64,000 nucleotides of DNA from Corythucha ciliata (GCA_038030265.1 CM075941.1:1550001-1614000); one strand, 5' to 3'; shown: positions 32,095 through 44,309, numbered from the stretch's first letter. The notes: generated by a model not told the origin, from the letters alone. Program-made: numbers and translations.

Positions 32095-33180
32095 ATCTAA
32101 ATCAACCATTTGCACGCCAGAAATGGCCCAACTGTCTATTTTCGCGCCAAAAATGGTCAATACTGACTATTCGCGCTTTTGGCTTGACGGTCCCCAAAAA
32201 CGGCTAAACTAACTATTTCCCTCTGCCAACCATTTCCCACCTGAAAAAGCCGAAACAGATGATTCCTGCCCCCGAAAAGTGCAAATTCGACCATTCGCTT
32301 GCAAAGAATGACCAAACTGACCATTGGCGCCTTTGGCTTTACGTGACTGTAAACGCCGTGAAAAAATGGCAAAACTGGCGATTCGCGCTCTAAAAATGGC
32401 CAAACTGACTTTACGAGCCCTAATTCGTATGCTCTAAAAATACCTGAACAGGTGATTCCCGTTCTGAAAATGGCAAAAACTAAGCATTCGCGCGTAAAAT
32501 ATGGCTAAACGTGCATTGTCTGCTGTAAAAATGGCCAAACTGGCAATTCCCGCTCTAAAAAAAGGCAAAACCGACCATTCAGACCTGAAACGGCATGGAT
32601 TCTTGCACTGAAAATATCACCATGGCTAATATTATAACTGCTTGTGAAAATTACCTGACAATTTGCACCGTAGAAATGGCAAACTGACGATTTGCGCCCA
32701 CAAAATGGTTAAATTAACGATTCGAGCCTTGATAATGGCTAACTGAGTTCGTACTCTAAACATACTTGTTACATGCCAAGTAACGAGCAAAATGTTTTCC
32801 AATTTTTTCGTCGGTTTCCAGGCAATTTGCTAGAAATTGATTGACATTATGCTCGTTATTTGGCAAGTACCGCACTACTACCACATGTGTGTACCCGGTC
32901 TAAAAACTACTTTTCCGTAGAATCCGACTAAAAAGACTGATTCGTGGGTCCTGAAAATGTCACACTGACTATTCACGCCCGCTAGCAACGGCCATACTGA
33001 CAGTTTGCGCTGTAAAAATTGCCAAACTGTGACTATGTTCACTCTCAAAAATTGGTAGAACTGACTCAATGCGGTCTATAAATGGTTAAACTTACGATTC
33101 GCGCTTGAACTTGAGCTGAAAATGACTTGGTTGACTAATCACGATCTAAAAACTGCTAACGAAGCATTCGCTATTCACGC
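32095..33180. repeat. Repeat B array, right part
   Basis: About 1.1 kb of ~30-bp degenerate units with the word order AAAATGGCCAAACTGAC, ATTCGCGC, CCT. Orientation is the same as 28290-28524, so the two were one array before the copia insertion. Confidence 0.7.
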
Positions 33181-33746
33181 ACTTAAAAGTTGAATTAACT
33201 AAATCGTTGAACCATTCGTCCCCCCCCCCCACCGAATAGGGGCTATTGGTTGGAGGGGGCACATGATTTTTCATCAAACGTACTCCAATTGCGGGTCCCA
33301 TAGTGTGCCTGGTGTGCAATGGCCCCTTCCTTGAGCCGACTCTGGATCCGCGCATGGTTTGCAATGCACTATACGAAGTAGGTAGAATGGGTGATGAACG
33401 ACTGAGCGGAACGGCAAGCCACAGCACACCGTCCACACTTGTATCATCCCAATATCGAACATTCCTTTGATGCGGCAGTGAAAAACCGACAAACTGATGG
33501 CGCGGCTTAAGATGATAGAAGTAGCTATTTACAGGCGCATTGAATCCTTTCTGGGGAGTACCTCATTCTTCAGCGATTCTAGAGTGCGCGGGAATATGAG
33601 TACAACGTGCTTATCAGTTTTTCAGGCACGCCAGTTGAATATGTCCCTCGCGAGTTTTTCGCTTCAAAACTGATTTGTATCAATAATGGTGCCTCTTTGC
33701 CTAGCATTATTGCCCTAACTTTAATAAAACATTATGTTTTAAAGAC
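33181..33746. other. 0.57 kb without a gene; possible hAT-like terminus
   Basis: Contains a C run near 33221-33231. The minus strand at 33356-33310 reads GCGCGGATCCAGAGTCGG then an AAGGAAGGGGCCATTG word, similar to ends of some hAT-type elements and to 28047-28110. No target duplication found. Confidence 0.35.
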
Positions 33747-33749
33747 TAA

Positions 33750-33897
33750 GGCCCGATTTCACCAACTTCTTAAACCATGATCAACAACTAATCACGATTT
33801 CAATGTAAAAACTTATATCAGAATTCATATGGGTCGTTATTAGCAAATAATCACGATCAACTTTAAACGATATCAATTTTGTTGGTGAAAATGGGCC
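33750..33897. mobile_element. 148-bp Harbinger-like MITE, TAA target duplication
   Basis: Left end GGCCCGATTTCACCAAC is matched in reverse by GTTGGTGAAAATGGGCC at the right end, with TAA on both flanks (33747-33749, 33898-33900). Inner halves share AATCACGAT words in inverted order. Same architecture as the MITEs at 26910, 57158 and 60779. Confidence 0.75.
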
Positions 33898-34175
33898 TAA
33901 ATTGTGAGAAATACTCCGTTTGGTCATAATAATGAATTATTGAGACTTATACTATAACCCTCGAAGAAGATTTGTGACTAGTACTATTGAACACTCAAAA
34001 ATCATTGAGCCACAAACATTCTTCATATTCTCGATTTTGAGCATCAGGACCAATGCTAAATCACTGACGAGCTGAGAGGAGAACTGGGAAAAACAAACAA
34101 TAAAGAGTATACAAAGAAAATTACAACATATACATTAAAAACACAGATGAAAAAGTATAAAAATGTTGACAACTA

Positions 34176-34440
34176 AAGTACGCGACACGAAATAAGGCGG
34201 GTGTGACTCATCGGCCCTCCCATGCCCTGTTGCCACTCCGTGCGTTGTGGGTGGTGATGTGGGGTGGGGTTTCACGAACGCTCACCGGCTCACAGCTCTC
34301 CAAAGTGACAACGATGGGAGCGCAACGTTGCCAGCTATGGGTGTAGACTTGAGCTTTTCATCGCATCTTTGGGACTATAATGCGCAACGTTGGTTTTTTA
34401 GTCGATGAGTCACACCCGCCTTATTTCGTGTCACGTACTT
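34176..34440. mobile_element. 265-bp inverted-repeat element flanked by TA
   Basis: AAGTACGCGACACGAAATAA at the left end is matched in reverse, with one difference, at the right end; the arms are about 38 bp. TA flanks both ends, as for Tc1/mariner-type insertion. The G/C-rich centre has no coding frame. It is not related in sequence to the TWA-type MITEs. Confidence 0.7.
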
Positions 34441-34599
34441 TAAGTTACTAAAACATCGAAATTGAAAACTTGAACATCTTCAATGACCAGACAACATCGT
34501 CCCTATTTTTCTATTGTAAATAATGTAAAAAATATGTTTTTAATAAACAATCAGTTTTTGGTGTGAAACGCGAGAAAAATAACTTTTGTCATATAAGAA

Positions 34600-35014
34600 C
34601 GACCTGCATCTTATATGCCTAACGTCTTCGGAAATCTTTTCGCGACAATTGTTTCGGCACGCCATCAATTCTTTCATCGCGCGTTCCCTTTTTATCTTGC
34701 CAGATACGCATGTGTAGGATTTGCCAAAACTTCTTTTGCTTGCGTTCTGCTCGCTTTTTTGTGGTACGAAGCTGCGTACGATGTGTTTCAGAACTATCGT
34801 CATTTCGAGTTTGGGTTGGGTCATCTGGGGGTTTGAGAGTTCGGGTTTCGGGTTCGGTCGTGGTGACGGAAGCATCTCCAATTTTACTCCTGATTCCTTC
34901 AGCTGCTGGTGAAAAAAAAAAATGTATTAATATACGAACTAAAAATTGTTTTAAAATGTTCTTACTAGTTTTCTCCGGTGCTGAGCTCATTGATTTTTCA
35001 CTTGACGTCACCAT
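34600..35014 (-). pseudogene. Intron-containing N-terminal fragment of a transposon-type protein
   Basis: ATG at 35014 opens a short exon ending at 34966 before GTAAG. A 60-nt intron (34965-34906) ends with a T-rich tract and CACCAG. Exon 2 continues the frame through a TEPETRTLKPPDDPTQ segment to TTKKRAERKQ. The recognisable continuation is in the next frame: RSFGKSYTCVSGK, RAMKELMACRNNCREKIS and EDVRHI. The order RxxGKxY, then CRxNCRxKIxExxRxxI, recalls the N-terminus of a large group of insect transposase-like proteins, which I cannot name. One base change of frame near 34720 and loss of similarity after about 34610 make it a pseudogene. Confidence 0.45.
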
Positions 35015-35114
35015 AAATACGTTTGCCAGGTTATGGATCATCTTATTGTTTGAAATTTGGAAATAATGCAACCGGATGATTTTAATGGAACTTTGGCAGA
35101 TTTCTGAAACTCAC

Positions 35115-35660
35115 TAATAGTGGCCCATACACGGGCAGATAATTCTGACAGATTTGATCGGCCGATATTTTCAACAGATATCGTTAACGATATAGAGCAA
35201 ACGATGAGATCGGTCGTCGCCCTTTAACGTACAAAATTTATCTGCGACCGATATCTGTTACCCGATCAAATATGTTCGTTAGATGGGGGCACATCTGGCA
35301 GATTGAGATATGTTGCGGAAAAAAATCTGACAGATTTCATTTATCGGTCGGGTTCGAAAGATATTTGAGATCGGTGGCAGATATGAAGTTAGAAAACTAG
35401 GTGAGGGAGCAAAAAGCTTGACATATACTACATATGATAAAAATAATAGAAAATACATGGTCATTGAAGTTCCGGTGGTTAAAATCGTTGCGTTAAGGGG
35501 CGACGCCCGATTAGAAATCGGCCGATCTACGTCTGCCAGATATCTCTCACAAGAAATCGGTTGATTATAGTGGGGGACCACAGACCACATCTGGCGGATT
35601 TGAACTCCCGCCGATATCGTTTGCCCGATCACGGTTGATCTGTCGTCGTTTCTTGCCGAC
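35115..35660. repeat. Block of inverted GCAGAT/ATCTGCC words, probable MITE complex
   Basis: GGCCCATACACGGGCAGAT opens the block, and words such as GATCGGCCGATAT, AACAGATATCG and ATCTGGCAGATT recur in both orientations. It looks like one or two diverged foldback elements, but I could not set ends or a target duplication. Confidence 0.35.
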
Positions 35661-35699
35661 TAACGAGCAAATTTTCACGATAAATCGTGAAGCCATCCA

Positions 35700-36290
35700 A
35701 ATTGTCCAAGGCGGGCCTCAGGGGTCAGATATACGCCAATGACGTACCTAGACTCCCGTGTGCGACGATTCCACCAGTTTGCAGATGATACCGCAGTGAC
35801 AGTTGGAGGCCCTTCAACTCACATCATCAATGCTCCAGACTCCGCGAAGAAGATGTGCGCGAATGCTCTGAAAGAGCAGATACTTATATTTAGAAAGCGC
35901 ATCCCTCGGTAACGGAAGACGGCCAAGAACCTCGGTTTCACGCTGGATGAGGGACTGCGTTGGTCGGAACACGTGGAGGAAGTGTGTAAGAAGCTAGGCG
36001 GGGCTGAATACGTTTTGAGCAGGCTTTCTCAAGTGGTATCTTTGGAGACTACGAAAAAAGCCTACTACGCTTTATTTCAAGCTATATTCGCTTATGGTCT
36101 CGTACTGTGGGGAAATTCTCCCGGAGTGATGAAAATATTGAAAAAACCAAAGCGTCTTCTTCGCCGCTTCTACAGTATCCGCCCGCCGGAGAGCTGTAGG
36201 AAGTAATTCAAGGAGTTCGGCATTCTGACGGTGATTTCAGCCTACATTCTAGAATATGCTCTATTTTCTGTAGTTGCAAGTTGCGTTCAA
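35700..36290 (+). pseudogene. LINE reverse-transcriptase C-terminal fragment
   Basis: Broken plus-strand frames encode GGPQGSD, then FADDTAVTVGGPS (catalytic ADD motif), NLGFTLDEGLRWSEHVEEV (the LG.xLD..L.W..H motif) and the thumb-region pattern KAYYALFQAIFAYGLVLWGN. Stops occur in and between these motifs, for example TAA at about 36204, after which FKEFGILTVISAYI continues. Only the 3' half of RT remains. The motif style fits jockey/RTE-like arthropod LINEs. Confidence 0.75.
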
Positions 36291-36660
36291 CAAAAAGCCG
36301 CTAAGCGGCGTTATGAATTTTAGCCGCAAAATTAGCAATTTGCTCAATTAAGGCCGTGAATATTACCTGACTCGAATCTGAACATTACCCGTGACCCGTT
36401 GATTAACGTTTTTCTCCAATTTGACTGTTAATTTCGCGTATTTTCTCAATTTTATCAACCCACGTACTTGGCATTTTTTCTCAATTTGTGATTTTGTGTG
36501 GTTTAGCCGATAAATTAGCGTATTTTTCATGCTGAGTCATGAATTAGCGTCTATTATCAATTCTATAGTCACGAAGTTGCCTTCATCATAAGCCATAAAT
36601 TAACGTTTTTAGCCAACATCTAGCAATTTTTCTCAATTTTATCCGCAAATACAGTTTGTC
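36290..36660. repeat. Repeat A array between two LINE fragments
   Basis: Words GAATTTTAGCCGCAAAATTAG, TTTTTCTCAATTTTATC and CCATAAATTAACG mark ~10 diverged units, same orientation as 15190-17130. (First word is trimmed in meaning: TTTTAGCCGC then AAATTAGC.). Confidence 0.6.
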
Positions 36661-36859
36661 GTGAACGTTTGAACAGTCAACATCGTTCGGAGCTCTCAAA
36701 ACAAAAGTAAAACAAAGGAACGATAACAGTGATGACCTTATGAGTTGATGGATGAGGAAACGAACACCGATCGTTCCTACCGAGGAAATTGTGCAGAAAA
36801 CTAAACTCGTGGTTGTGAAACACCGAACTATAGCGCCGCATCGCTGAGATAAGGGTGAC

Positions 36860-37690
36860 GCACGAAGGCGCGATATTCATTATTAAAGAGGACGAATGCT
36901 GGTGTTCCCCAAGGAAGTGTACTTGGGCCGCTGCTGTATCTCCTCTATACGAACGACGTCCCTATAACAATGGGGACATAACAATTGCAACGTTTGCAGA
37001 CGATACAGCCCTACTTGCGGTAGCAGAGCCTGTTGAAGAAGCAACATCGCAACTACAGCACACAATAAATGATGTACGTCAAGGGGCCAAAAAATGGCGA
37101 CTCAAACTGAAGGAACTCAAGTCTTCACACATCTACTTCACAAACAAGAAAATGATGGATATACCATTATTAATGAACATACAGGTACTCATAGTAAACA
37201 CCACTAAATACCTGGGTATGACACTCGACACCAAGCTTAATTGGTATGGAACTCTGTGCTCTTCATCCATAACTAATTGCTAATTTATAAACAAGCCAGC
37301 TGAAGCCAGTACGGAGGTATCGAATTCAGCTCTGGGGTAGTACAAAAAATACCAATATTAAGGTCATACAAACATTCCAGAACAAGGTACTGAGTTGTTC
37401 GCAATGATGACCTCCACCTCCACCGAGACCTCAAGATGGAAACCGTATAAGAAAAAAAAAATAAGCAGCATGCGCTCAAACACCAACGTCTTCGGGAACA
37501 TCATATTACGAACCCGGAAGCACTTCACCTCCTGATGGACAACGGTAACGTCGTCAGGCGGCTACAATGGACAAAACCCTGGACCTTGTCACCTTGTTGT
37601 ACCGCGGGAGTGGCAGTGAGGTGCGTGCGTGCTCGTAGGAGGAAGTTCACAGGGCCATTAACTCCAATAATGTTGTATATTGTGTATAAG
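36860..37690 (+). pseudogene. Jockey-like LINE reverse-transcriptase fragment and 3' end
   Basis: One frame gives [17 protein letters not shown] (36897-36950); the next gives ATFADDTALLA, KKWRLKLKELKS and KYLGMTLDTKLNW, i.e. the RT catalytic and post-catalytic motifs. A further shifted segment near 37290-37440 has KPVWRYRIQLWG and HRDLKMETV, the C-terminal pattern of jockey ORF2. The end lies near 37690, but no clear poly-A tail is seen. Several frameshifts make it non-functional. Confidence 0.75.
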
Positions 37691-37779
37691 TAAATTAACT
37701 TGATGGGCTCAAGCTCAGTTTTTTATAATTCGTATATTAATACCTACTTATAAATATATCTGGAATTCTGGATAATACA

Positions 37780-38640
37780 AAACCCGCAAATTAGCGATTT
37801 TTCTCGCTTTTGTCCATTGATAACCACTTTTTAACAGTTTCACCTTTCAGCCTTGAGTTAGTGTTTTGCTTGTTTGTTGTTGTTGTTGTTGTTGTTGTTT
37901 TTTTTTTTTTTTTTTCAATTTTGTACTGCGAATTAGCTTATTTTACAAATTTTGGCCACGAAACATAGTTTTTCGTAGTTTTAGCCGTGTATGAGTGATT
38001 TTTTTCGATTTTACTCGCAAATTTAAATAAAAAGCCGGAAATTATAGCGTTTTCTCGATTTTAGCCCAACCTAGTGATTATTCTCATTTCTAGCCGCAAA
38101 TTAGGGGTTTTCTTAATTATATTCGGTAAATTAGCAATTTTTGCTGCCAAGTAGCGTTTTTACTCGGTGAGTTAGCGATATTTCTAAAATTTTAGCCAAT
38201 TTAGCTCCACTCAGCGCTCATTTTAATTTTAATCGTGAATTAACAGTACGTTTTCTCACTTTCATTCGCGAATGAAAAAGTTTTGTCACTGCTTATGGCG
38301 AATTAGCGATTTTCCTCAATTCTAGCCGCGGGCTTGGTCCAAAAAGCCGAAAAATCAACGATTCAGCGAGTTTTATTTCTAAATTTTTGTCTGGAAGTTG
38401 CATCTATAAACACCGAATGAGCGGTTTTTCGCAGTTTTCCCTCCCTAGTCTCTACCAACTTGCTACATACTTGCCCCAAGAACAGCTTTTTTTTAGTGTT
38501 TTCTCAATTTTAGCCGCCTTAGGACGTACACGAAGTAGAAATCAGCATATTTCTCTATTTTAGCCATGAAATTGCCTCTGGAAGGCGTGAATTATTGCAT
38601 TTTCTAAATTTTTCACCCTTCAAATTGTTGTATTGTATAA
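37780..38640. repeat. Repeat A array with an internal TTG microsatellite
   Basis: Degenerate ~30-bp units as at 15190-17130. A (TTG)n run followed by ~20 T lies at about 37876-37916. Confidence 0.65.
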
Positions 38641-40559
38641 TGCGTTGTGGTGTAAATTGGTCGCTTTAACTTGCATTAACTCCCGAATTAATAAGTCAAT
38701 GTCTATAGTGAGTTATTTATTTTCAGTCTTGAGACGTGCCCACTTTCCGTTTGTTTGTGATCATAATAGCCAATAGTTGATTGGGGGCAGAGAAGAAGCT
38801 ATTCAGGATTGACGTCTATACCTTTTTAAAATAGCAGTTTAGGAGTGCAAATGTACGTTTTTTTTTTCTCGATTAATTAGTTATTAGCAGGGGAAAATTC
38901 ACCAGCACTACAAGAAAACAGGCCTACCATCAAGTCCAATCATGCTCTGCTGGGGTGCTTCCAGACTCTTCCATCACACTTTGAATTATATTTAAAAAGG
39001 CGAAACCCATTTTTGTCGTAATATTTCGAATTATTCCCCCACCCCCCCCTCCCATTCTTCATCATCTTAAGCGATCAAACGAAATTACCACAAAAAGATA
39101 AACAACGTTACACCCTCGGGCTAAAGTGGTTTTAAGAGCATGCTTTTAAATTCATAAAGCAGCTATTTAGGCTTGATTCAAGTAGCAGTAATTATGCACA
39201 AGTCCAAAACGAATTCTTTTGAGCTGTATAAAATTGTTCGGAAAATTATTTTCTCTCTCAAAGCAAACTCCACTTTTTTCGGCCCTTATAGAAGAAGAAC
39301 ACCACAAAACTCGTTTGTCACGTTAAAAGAGGAAACTTTTCGGCTACGAGTGGGATTTGAAACATCTTTTTTATTATGATGATAATCTGGGGGAGGAGGG
39401 TTTTTCAGACGAAAATTCAAATCCTTGGATGTCCTCTTTTTTTTTTCTTTTTTTCCGTAAATTATCATGGGTATTTCGTTTGTAAGAGTAAGGCCTTTGT
39501 TAGAGCCATGTTACGGGGAGTAAAATAGAGGTGGGTTTAATGTGGAGTAAATGACTGGTTTCCTCTTCCCGAGTCCCTTTTGTTTCACCAGAGAACTAAG
39601 GTAGGTGACGTGAAAATTATTGAGCATTCTCCCAACGACCCGAATCCAGCATGGTGGGGCGGTGGGGGGGGGGAAGGAGGATGACTATACGCGTCTGACA
39701 GAATAGACGTAAAATAGCTAAAAACAAAAATGTGCCGTCTCATCGCCCTTGGACGTGAAGAGATAAAATCCCTTCGAAGCATTGAAAAACCCGTAAAATG
39801 TAGCAAAGAGAAAGTTGATTACATTTTACGCTCCAAAGAAGGTCGTTTGGAAAGTTTCGACGAAGATTTTCTTTAGTGTAGCCTATGCTACAAGTATCTA
39901 AAATCGATACAAACATATACACCACTCGACTTATTTTTTCCTCTCTGATAGCGCTCAGATTTTTAGAGAAAACTTATACAGAGTCACCACGTAAAAATTC
40001 TGTGGAGCATGCATTACAGCAGCGCATAATTGCAGTTTTTATCGTTGATAACGATGTAGTAAATGTTCATTGGCATTATTTGACGTCTGTCAATTTACTA
40101 GACAATCACGAAAGATTGAGGTTCTCACTTGGGAATTGTACTTATCATAAGAGAAAATGGTTCGGTATTGCACAAGTCAAATTCACAACATTGTATAAAA
40201 TAAATGAATAACTGCATGTTCCATTCTGTGTGGTCAGTTTGGACAAAATCAAAGCAACCTGTTGTTTTTAGTACATTGTAGCTCAGACAGTGATTTTTGA
40301 CCCCTAACCATTCGGATTGTTTCTTCTACTATGCGTATACACATTCGCGCTCGCTATTTGCCTCGTCATTCGTTATTCGCCTCGCCACTCGTGGTAGCGG
40401 TTTCACATTCGTGCGAGTGACGAGTCGAATGGCGAGGCGATTTACGAGTGGGCCTGTTACACAATCGCCCACTAGCTCGCGCGAATAAACTGGCGAACAT
40501 CTAGAGTGAGTCAAAAGTTCAATTAGTTCGAATTCGATAAAAAGAGAAAAAAGATGGAC
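38641..40559. other. 1.9 kb without a recognised gene; C/G-rich inverted repeat at 40330-40500
   Basis: No domain is recognisable in the short frames. At 40330-40500 words CATTCGCGCTCGC, GCCTCGCCACTCG and CGAATGGCGAGGCGA occur in both orientations. A related block lies at 43510-43595, suggesting a dispersed foldback element. Confidence 0.45.
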
Positions 40560-40619
40560 GAACAGGAAATTTTCGTTGTTGGGGCGTGGATGCTTCATTT
40601 GAAGACTGTTTACTACTAT

Positions 40620-40795
40620 CTTGAAGTCTTGAAGTTTCAAGTCTTCGATGGTTTTTGTAACGTCGACGCCATTTGAGCCCACGCATCATTCGCTTTTTTA
40701 TGACAGGGATTTTTCGGGTCCCAAATTACTCGGAGACCTTCATAAACACCAAGAAACGCCAACACTTGCTCATTAGACCACTCTATATTTCAAAC
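40620..40795 (-). pseudogene. MADF-like domain fragment
   Basis: Minus-strand sequence from 40783 encodes EWSNEQVLAFLGVYEGLRVI followed by WDPKNPCHKKANDAWAQMA. This fits the first helices of a MADF (Myb/SANT-like) DNA-binding domain: W..E.VL..L..Y...R.IWD....YK.K.DAW..MA. A shifted frame then gives GVDVTKTIEDLKLQ, which would be the next helix. The domain is widespread in insect transcription factors and in some DNA transposons. A frameshift lies near 40690. An AG precedes the start, so it could be an exon, but I see no partner exon. Confidence 0.4.
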
Positions 40796-40799
40796 TAAT

Positions 40800-42053
40800 A
40801 AATCAATCACACAACATCTCGCAGTGACTAAAGTTCTTCTACTACAGCTACTACTGATAAGGGAAAAAAACACACGCGGGAAAGCATTTAGTAGGGAAGG
40901 AGTCAAGGTCGGCTCTTGCAACGGTCGAACTCGTGCATTCCCCAAAGGACTCTTAAGCCGTGTCCGACTCTCATCGAAGCACTTTGAAAATGTTGTCCAC
41001 AAATCTTGGCACTTTGAAATCGCTAATAACGCCAACTTGACCATTGGGTAAATTCTGAATTGGGCACCCGAATGTAATGATAAATGGACGAAATCTCGTC
41101 AGTTTCTATGCACGAGGAGTCCAAAATTCGAGTCGAATTTTCGATGATGAGTCGTTGAAAGGCTTCATCAAGTGATTTTGACGTTTTTGGCAGCGTTTTA
41201 CCGTTTTCAATGTCTGCATGACCCTTCCCGCGGACGGTGGCCACGGAATTGAATGCTTCAAGTCGAAAGAAAGAGCATCAACGCTGGGTGGACCTCACTG
41301 GCTCACTGTAGAGTGAATAAAATCGGTCGTTACTAACGATATCCGCCGCAGTGACGCCCTCCTAGGTGCCTGCTGCATTCCACAACTGAACGTTTGCCCT
41401 TCCGGCTCCTATAATATCCTATAGAAATCGCCTACTTTTTGGTGATTTTGTTGTAGATAGATGGCTTGAATGAACGAAACTTCATGTCTTGGGGTTTAAG
41501 GAAACGAGAAATCGAAAATCGAAATGGATTTACGATCCGTCAGGTTGACCTAGTTTTCTGGTGTGACACAATGGGTCAAAAATCGCCTATAACGGACCCA
41601 TGAGTGGAGGTATAAATAGCCGAAATCTTCTGCAGACCTTGCTGCCTCGGCTCTTTGGGAGTCCTGATTATTACAATCATCTGTTGTAACTAGAGTTCGC
41701 AATCCCGCACTGTTTTCAATCGTTCAAGATTGAATGCGGGATTATAGCCCACTTTTAGCCCACTTTTAACGACTTTAACAACAATGAAAAAACATGTCAA
41801 TTTAATTCAAAGGGAGCGAGAGCAACGCATTAGCGTTATAAAGGGAAACACACGTGGCCAAATAGACAATACAGATTCGCCAGACTAAAAATTGCTTCCT
41901 CGAATACCGAAGGTATGGGAAGCCATCTGATCGTTTCTCAAGGTGAAAAAATTGTTGGTCTCCGATTTCAAAAATTCCACTTGCCATTTGCGTTTCAGAG
42001 CTTTCTGAACAACTTTTGGTTCCGTGTCTGTCTGTGTGTCTTTACACTTTATA
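40800..42053. other. 1.25 kb without a recognised gene
   Basis: Contains an isolated 73-codon minus-strand frame (41023-41244) with coding-like composition but no domain. Nothing else was recognised. Confidence 0.4.
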
Positions 42054-42440
42054 CCAACGCGCATATCTCCTAAAGTAGCCAACCGATTTTGATGAAATCT
42101 TCGTAATACACGTAGGTTAGGCTACATATGGTCCCATTTCAATTAAAATTCAATCGGTCCAAAGGGGGTGGTTCCAGAAGTGGAGGGGGGGGGTTGGATT
42201 CCCCACCAACACACACATCTCCTAAGAAAGGCGGTTGAGCCATAAAACGGCCCCATTTAAATTGGAATAAAATTGGTCCAATTGGTGGGGCTCCAGAGGA
42301 GGGGGGGCAGTGTACACTTATCACCAATAACGCACATATCTCCTAGAAGAGGCAACTCATTTTCATGGTCCCATTTCATTTTGAATTAAATCGGCCCAAT
42401 ATGAGGGGCTTCAGGGAGGCAGTGTGTAGTGCACACTTGA
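42054..42440. repeat. Tandem repeat, 118-152-bp units, about three copies
   Basis: Units begin near 42054, 42206 and 42324. Each has (G/A)CGCACATATCTCCTA, GGTCCCATTT, AAT..AATCGGTCCAA and a GGGGCTCCAGA-GGAGGGGG stretch. Units differ by substitutions and a ~30-bp length change. Confidence 0.65.
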
Positions 42441-42535
42441 CGTGCACGATTAGCCAAGATTTTGTTCTCGAACTATCTATGCTAATTTTGGCAGATTTGA
42501 ATTCTTAATAAGATATCAATTGCAGCCCCTGGCGC

Positions 42536-42610
42536 ATACCCCAGTGCGAGTGAAAATACCCCTCCTACCACCCTCACCACTACCTAGTAGATCCGGCCCT
42601 GTTCAACGAA
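42536..42610 (-). mobile_element. hAT-like terminal fragment
   Basis: On the minus strand from 42610 the sequence starts CAGGGCCGGATCTACTAGG, the form of a hAT terminal inverted repeat. The other end and an 8-bp target duplication were not found. Confidence 0.4.
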
Positions 42611-42839
42611 GATACGTTACTCGAAGAAGCATTGTGCTAAAACAACAGCAGACGTTATGGTTTATTGCTTGTCCCGCCGCCCGCGGTTGCCTTCTTATGA
42701 GATTGGTAACGTACTAACGTAACGATTAGACCATTTTCGTTGGGCCCTCGAGCCGAATACTTCACAATTTGATCTTCTGTCGTTCGTTTTCCGGCAATTA
42801 ATTTTTCGAATTAACTGCCAAACTGATTTTATAAATAGC

Positions 42840-43070
42840 AAAACCCACGTAATTGGGCCCTGAAAGAGTGAAAGTCTTAAAAATGGTTCATGTAAGACTG
42901 AAAACTCTGGAAAATTTGGTTTTTTAACGAGCAGAACGAGAAGAATCCGCAAAATTTAGTTTTTAAACAGCAAAAATCTTTGAAATTGGGTTTTGCAGGC
43001 AAAATGACGAATTTTTTTTCTAAAAGTGCCAAACGCGCGTGATTGGTTTTGAATCAGTCTGTGAGCCAAA
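42840..43070. repeat. Short repeat C tract
   Basis: Words GAAAATTTGG, AGAATCCGCAAAATTTAG and TTTTTAAACAGCAAAAATC fit repeat C units seen at 14205-15060. It ends in a G run near 43081-43092. Confidence 0.45.
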
Positions 43071-43092
43071 TTGTGTGGTTGGGGGGGGGGGG

Positions 43093-44309
43093 GTCGAATG
43101 TTCAAGATTATAGGGTGAATGTATCATTTTTTGGGAGGCAAGGCGGTGGTGTATTGGAGTGATTTAGTGGGTGAAATCGCTGCCTTTTTCTCCACGCTAC
43201 GATTGCGTTGGCCCCGGCGCTCGAGCTGACCTGGAACCGAGTCAGCGACTCACCGAGGAGACCCGGCTCAGCAGGTCTAATGAGAATCGTGAGGGCGAAA
43301 TGGGGATCGTGGACGTTGCGATCAAGCCCCGCAACTTTGTTCAAAGATGAACGTAAAAGATGGGAGTTGGACACGCCAGACGTTACAAGTTGAGACCGAA
43401 AAGTAGGACAAAAAGTGGACAATTTTGAACTCTCTCTGGACGCATAGGAACTCGCGTTCCCTTTGACTCGTGCCAGAAAAACCGCCCTTGATGCGATTAC
43501 CACGAGTTAACGAGACGAGTGGCGAGAACCCGGTTACACATTCGCGCTCGCCATTCACCTCGCCACTCGCGCGAATGTGAAAACGCGGCATTAGGGACGG
43601 AGACCGTAAGATATCAACCGTTCTCCGCCACTCCTCGCGAAGGGAGGCAAACTAGACAATTTATTTATTCACTTTACAATTTTTGCAATTCATTTTTTCG
43701 AATAATATTTATCTTATAAGGTAGTTTGGATATTTCTCACTTCCCCAACATCACAACGTTTTATTTCCAAAACCGATCCTCCGTTAAAAGCACTATCTAG
43801 ATCTAATTCTAAGGATTTAGATATAATTATGATTTGCTTTCTCTCACATTGGTATCATTTCACTTTCCCTTTCTTTTTCATTCCTCCCCTCCCCGTTTCG
43901 CTGAGGGTGGCTGAGCTAACGGGGGTGGTGATCGCCCCTATCACCCCCCTCACCACCTAAAAACACCCCTGGTTCACGAATAGGGATTCGTTGTGTAGGC
44001 AAAAGCCAGAATACCTCAAGGGAAAAGTTCGGGCTTCGGATAAATTTGTTTTGTTGGACAACGTACACACACGAGCATTCAATAGGTATTGCCCTACATG
44101 GCCATAATTGAGAAAATCTCAAACCCGACACCACGAGGACGCGTCGAACCACTCAGCTTTTGAATAGAGGTGGCTACATTTCGCGTTCCGTATGATGGTG
44201 TGCCTTTTCTTTTACCGTAACAGGAATCGACTGAGATTCTTGATCTCAGTCTTCTCAAGAAAAGACCAAGAGCCAGCAGATTTTGACACTATTCATGCTA
44301 AACTAAATG
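43093..44309. other. 1.2 kb without a recognised gene
   Basis: Includes the C/G-rich inverted words at 43510-43595 (CATTCGCGCTCGCCATTC and CGCGCGAATGTG) related to 40330-40500. No coding motif seen. Confidence 0.4.

Noticed and set aside
39885..40211. 108-codon plus-strand frame
   Set aside because: No domain, no homologous pattern, and length is within chance for AT-rich DNA.
41023..41244. 73-codon minus-strand frame with protein-like composition
   Set aside because: No recognisable domain, no clear splice sites and no link to the MADF-like exon could be shown.
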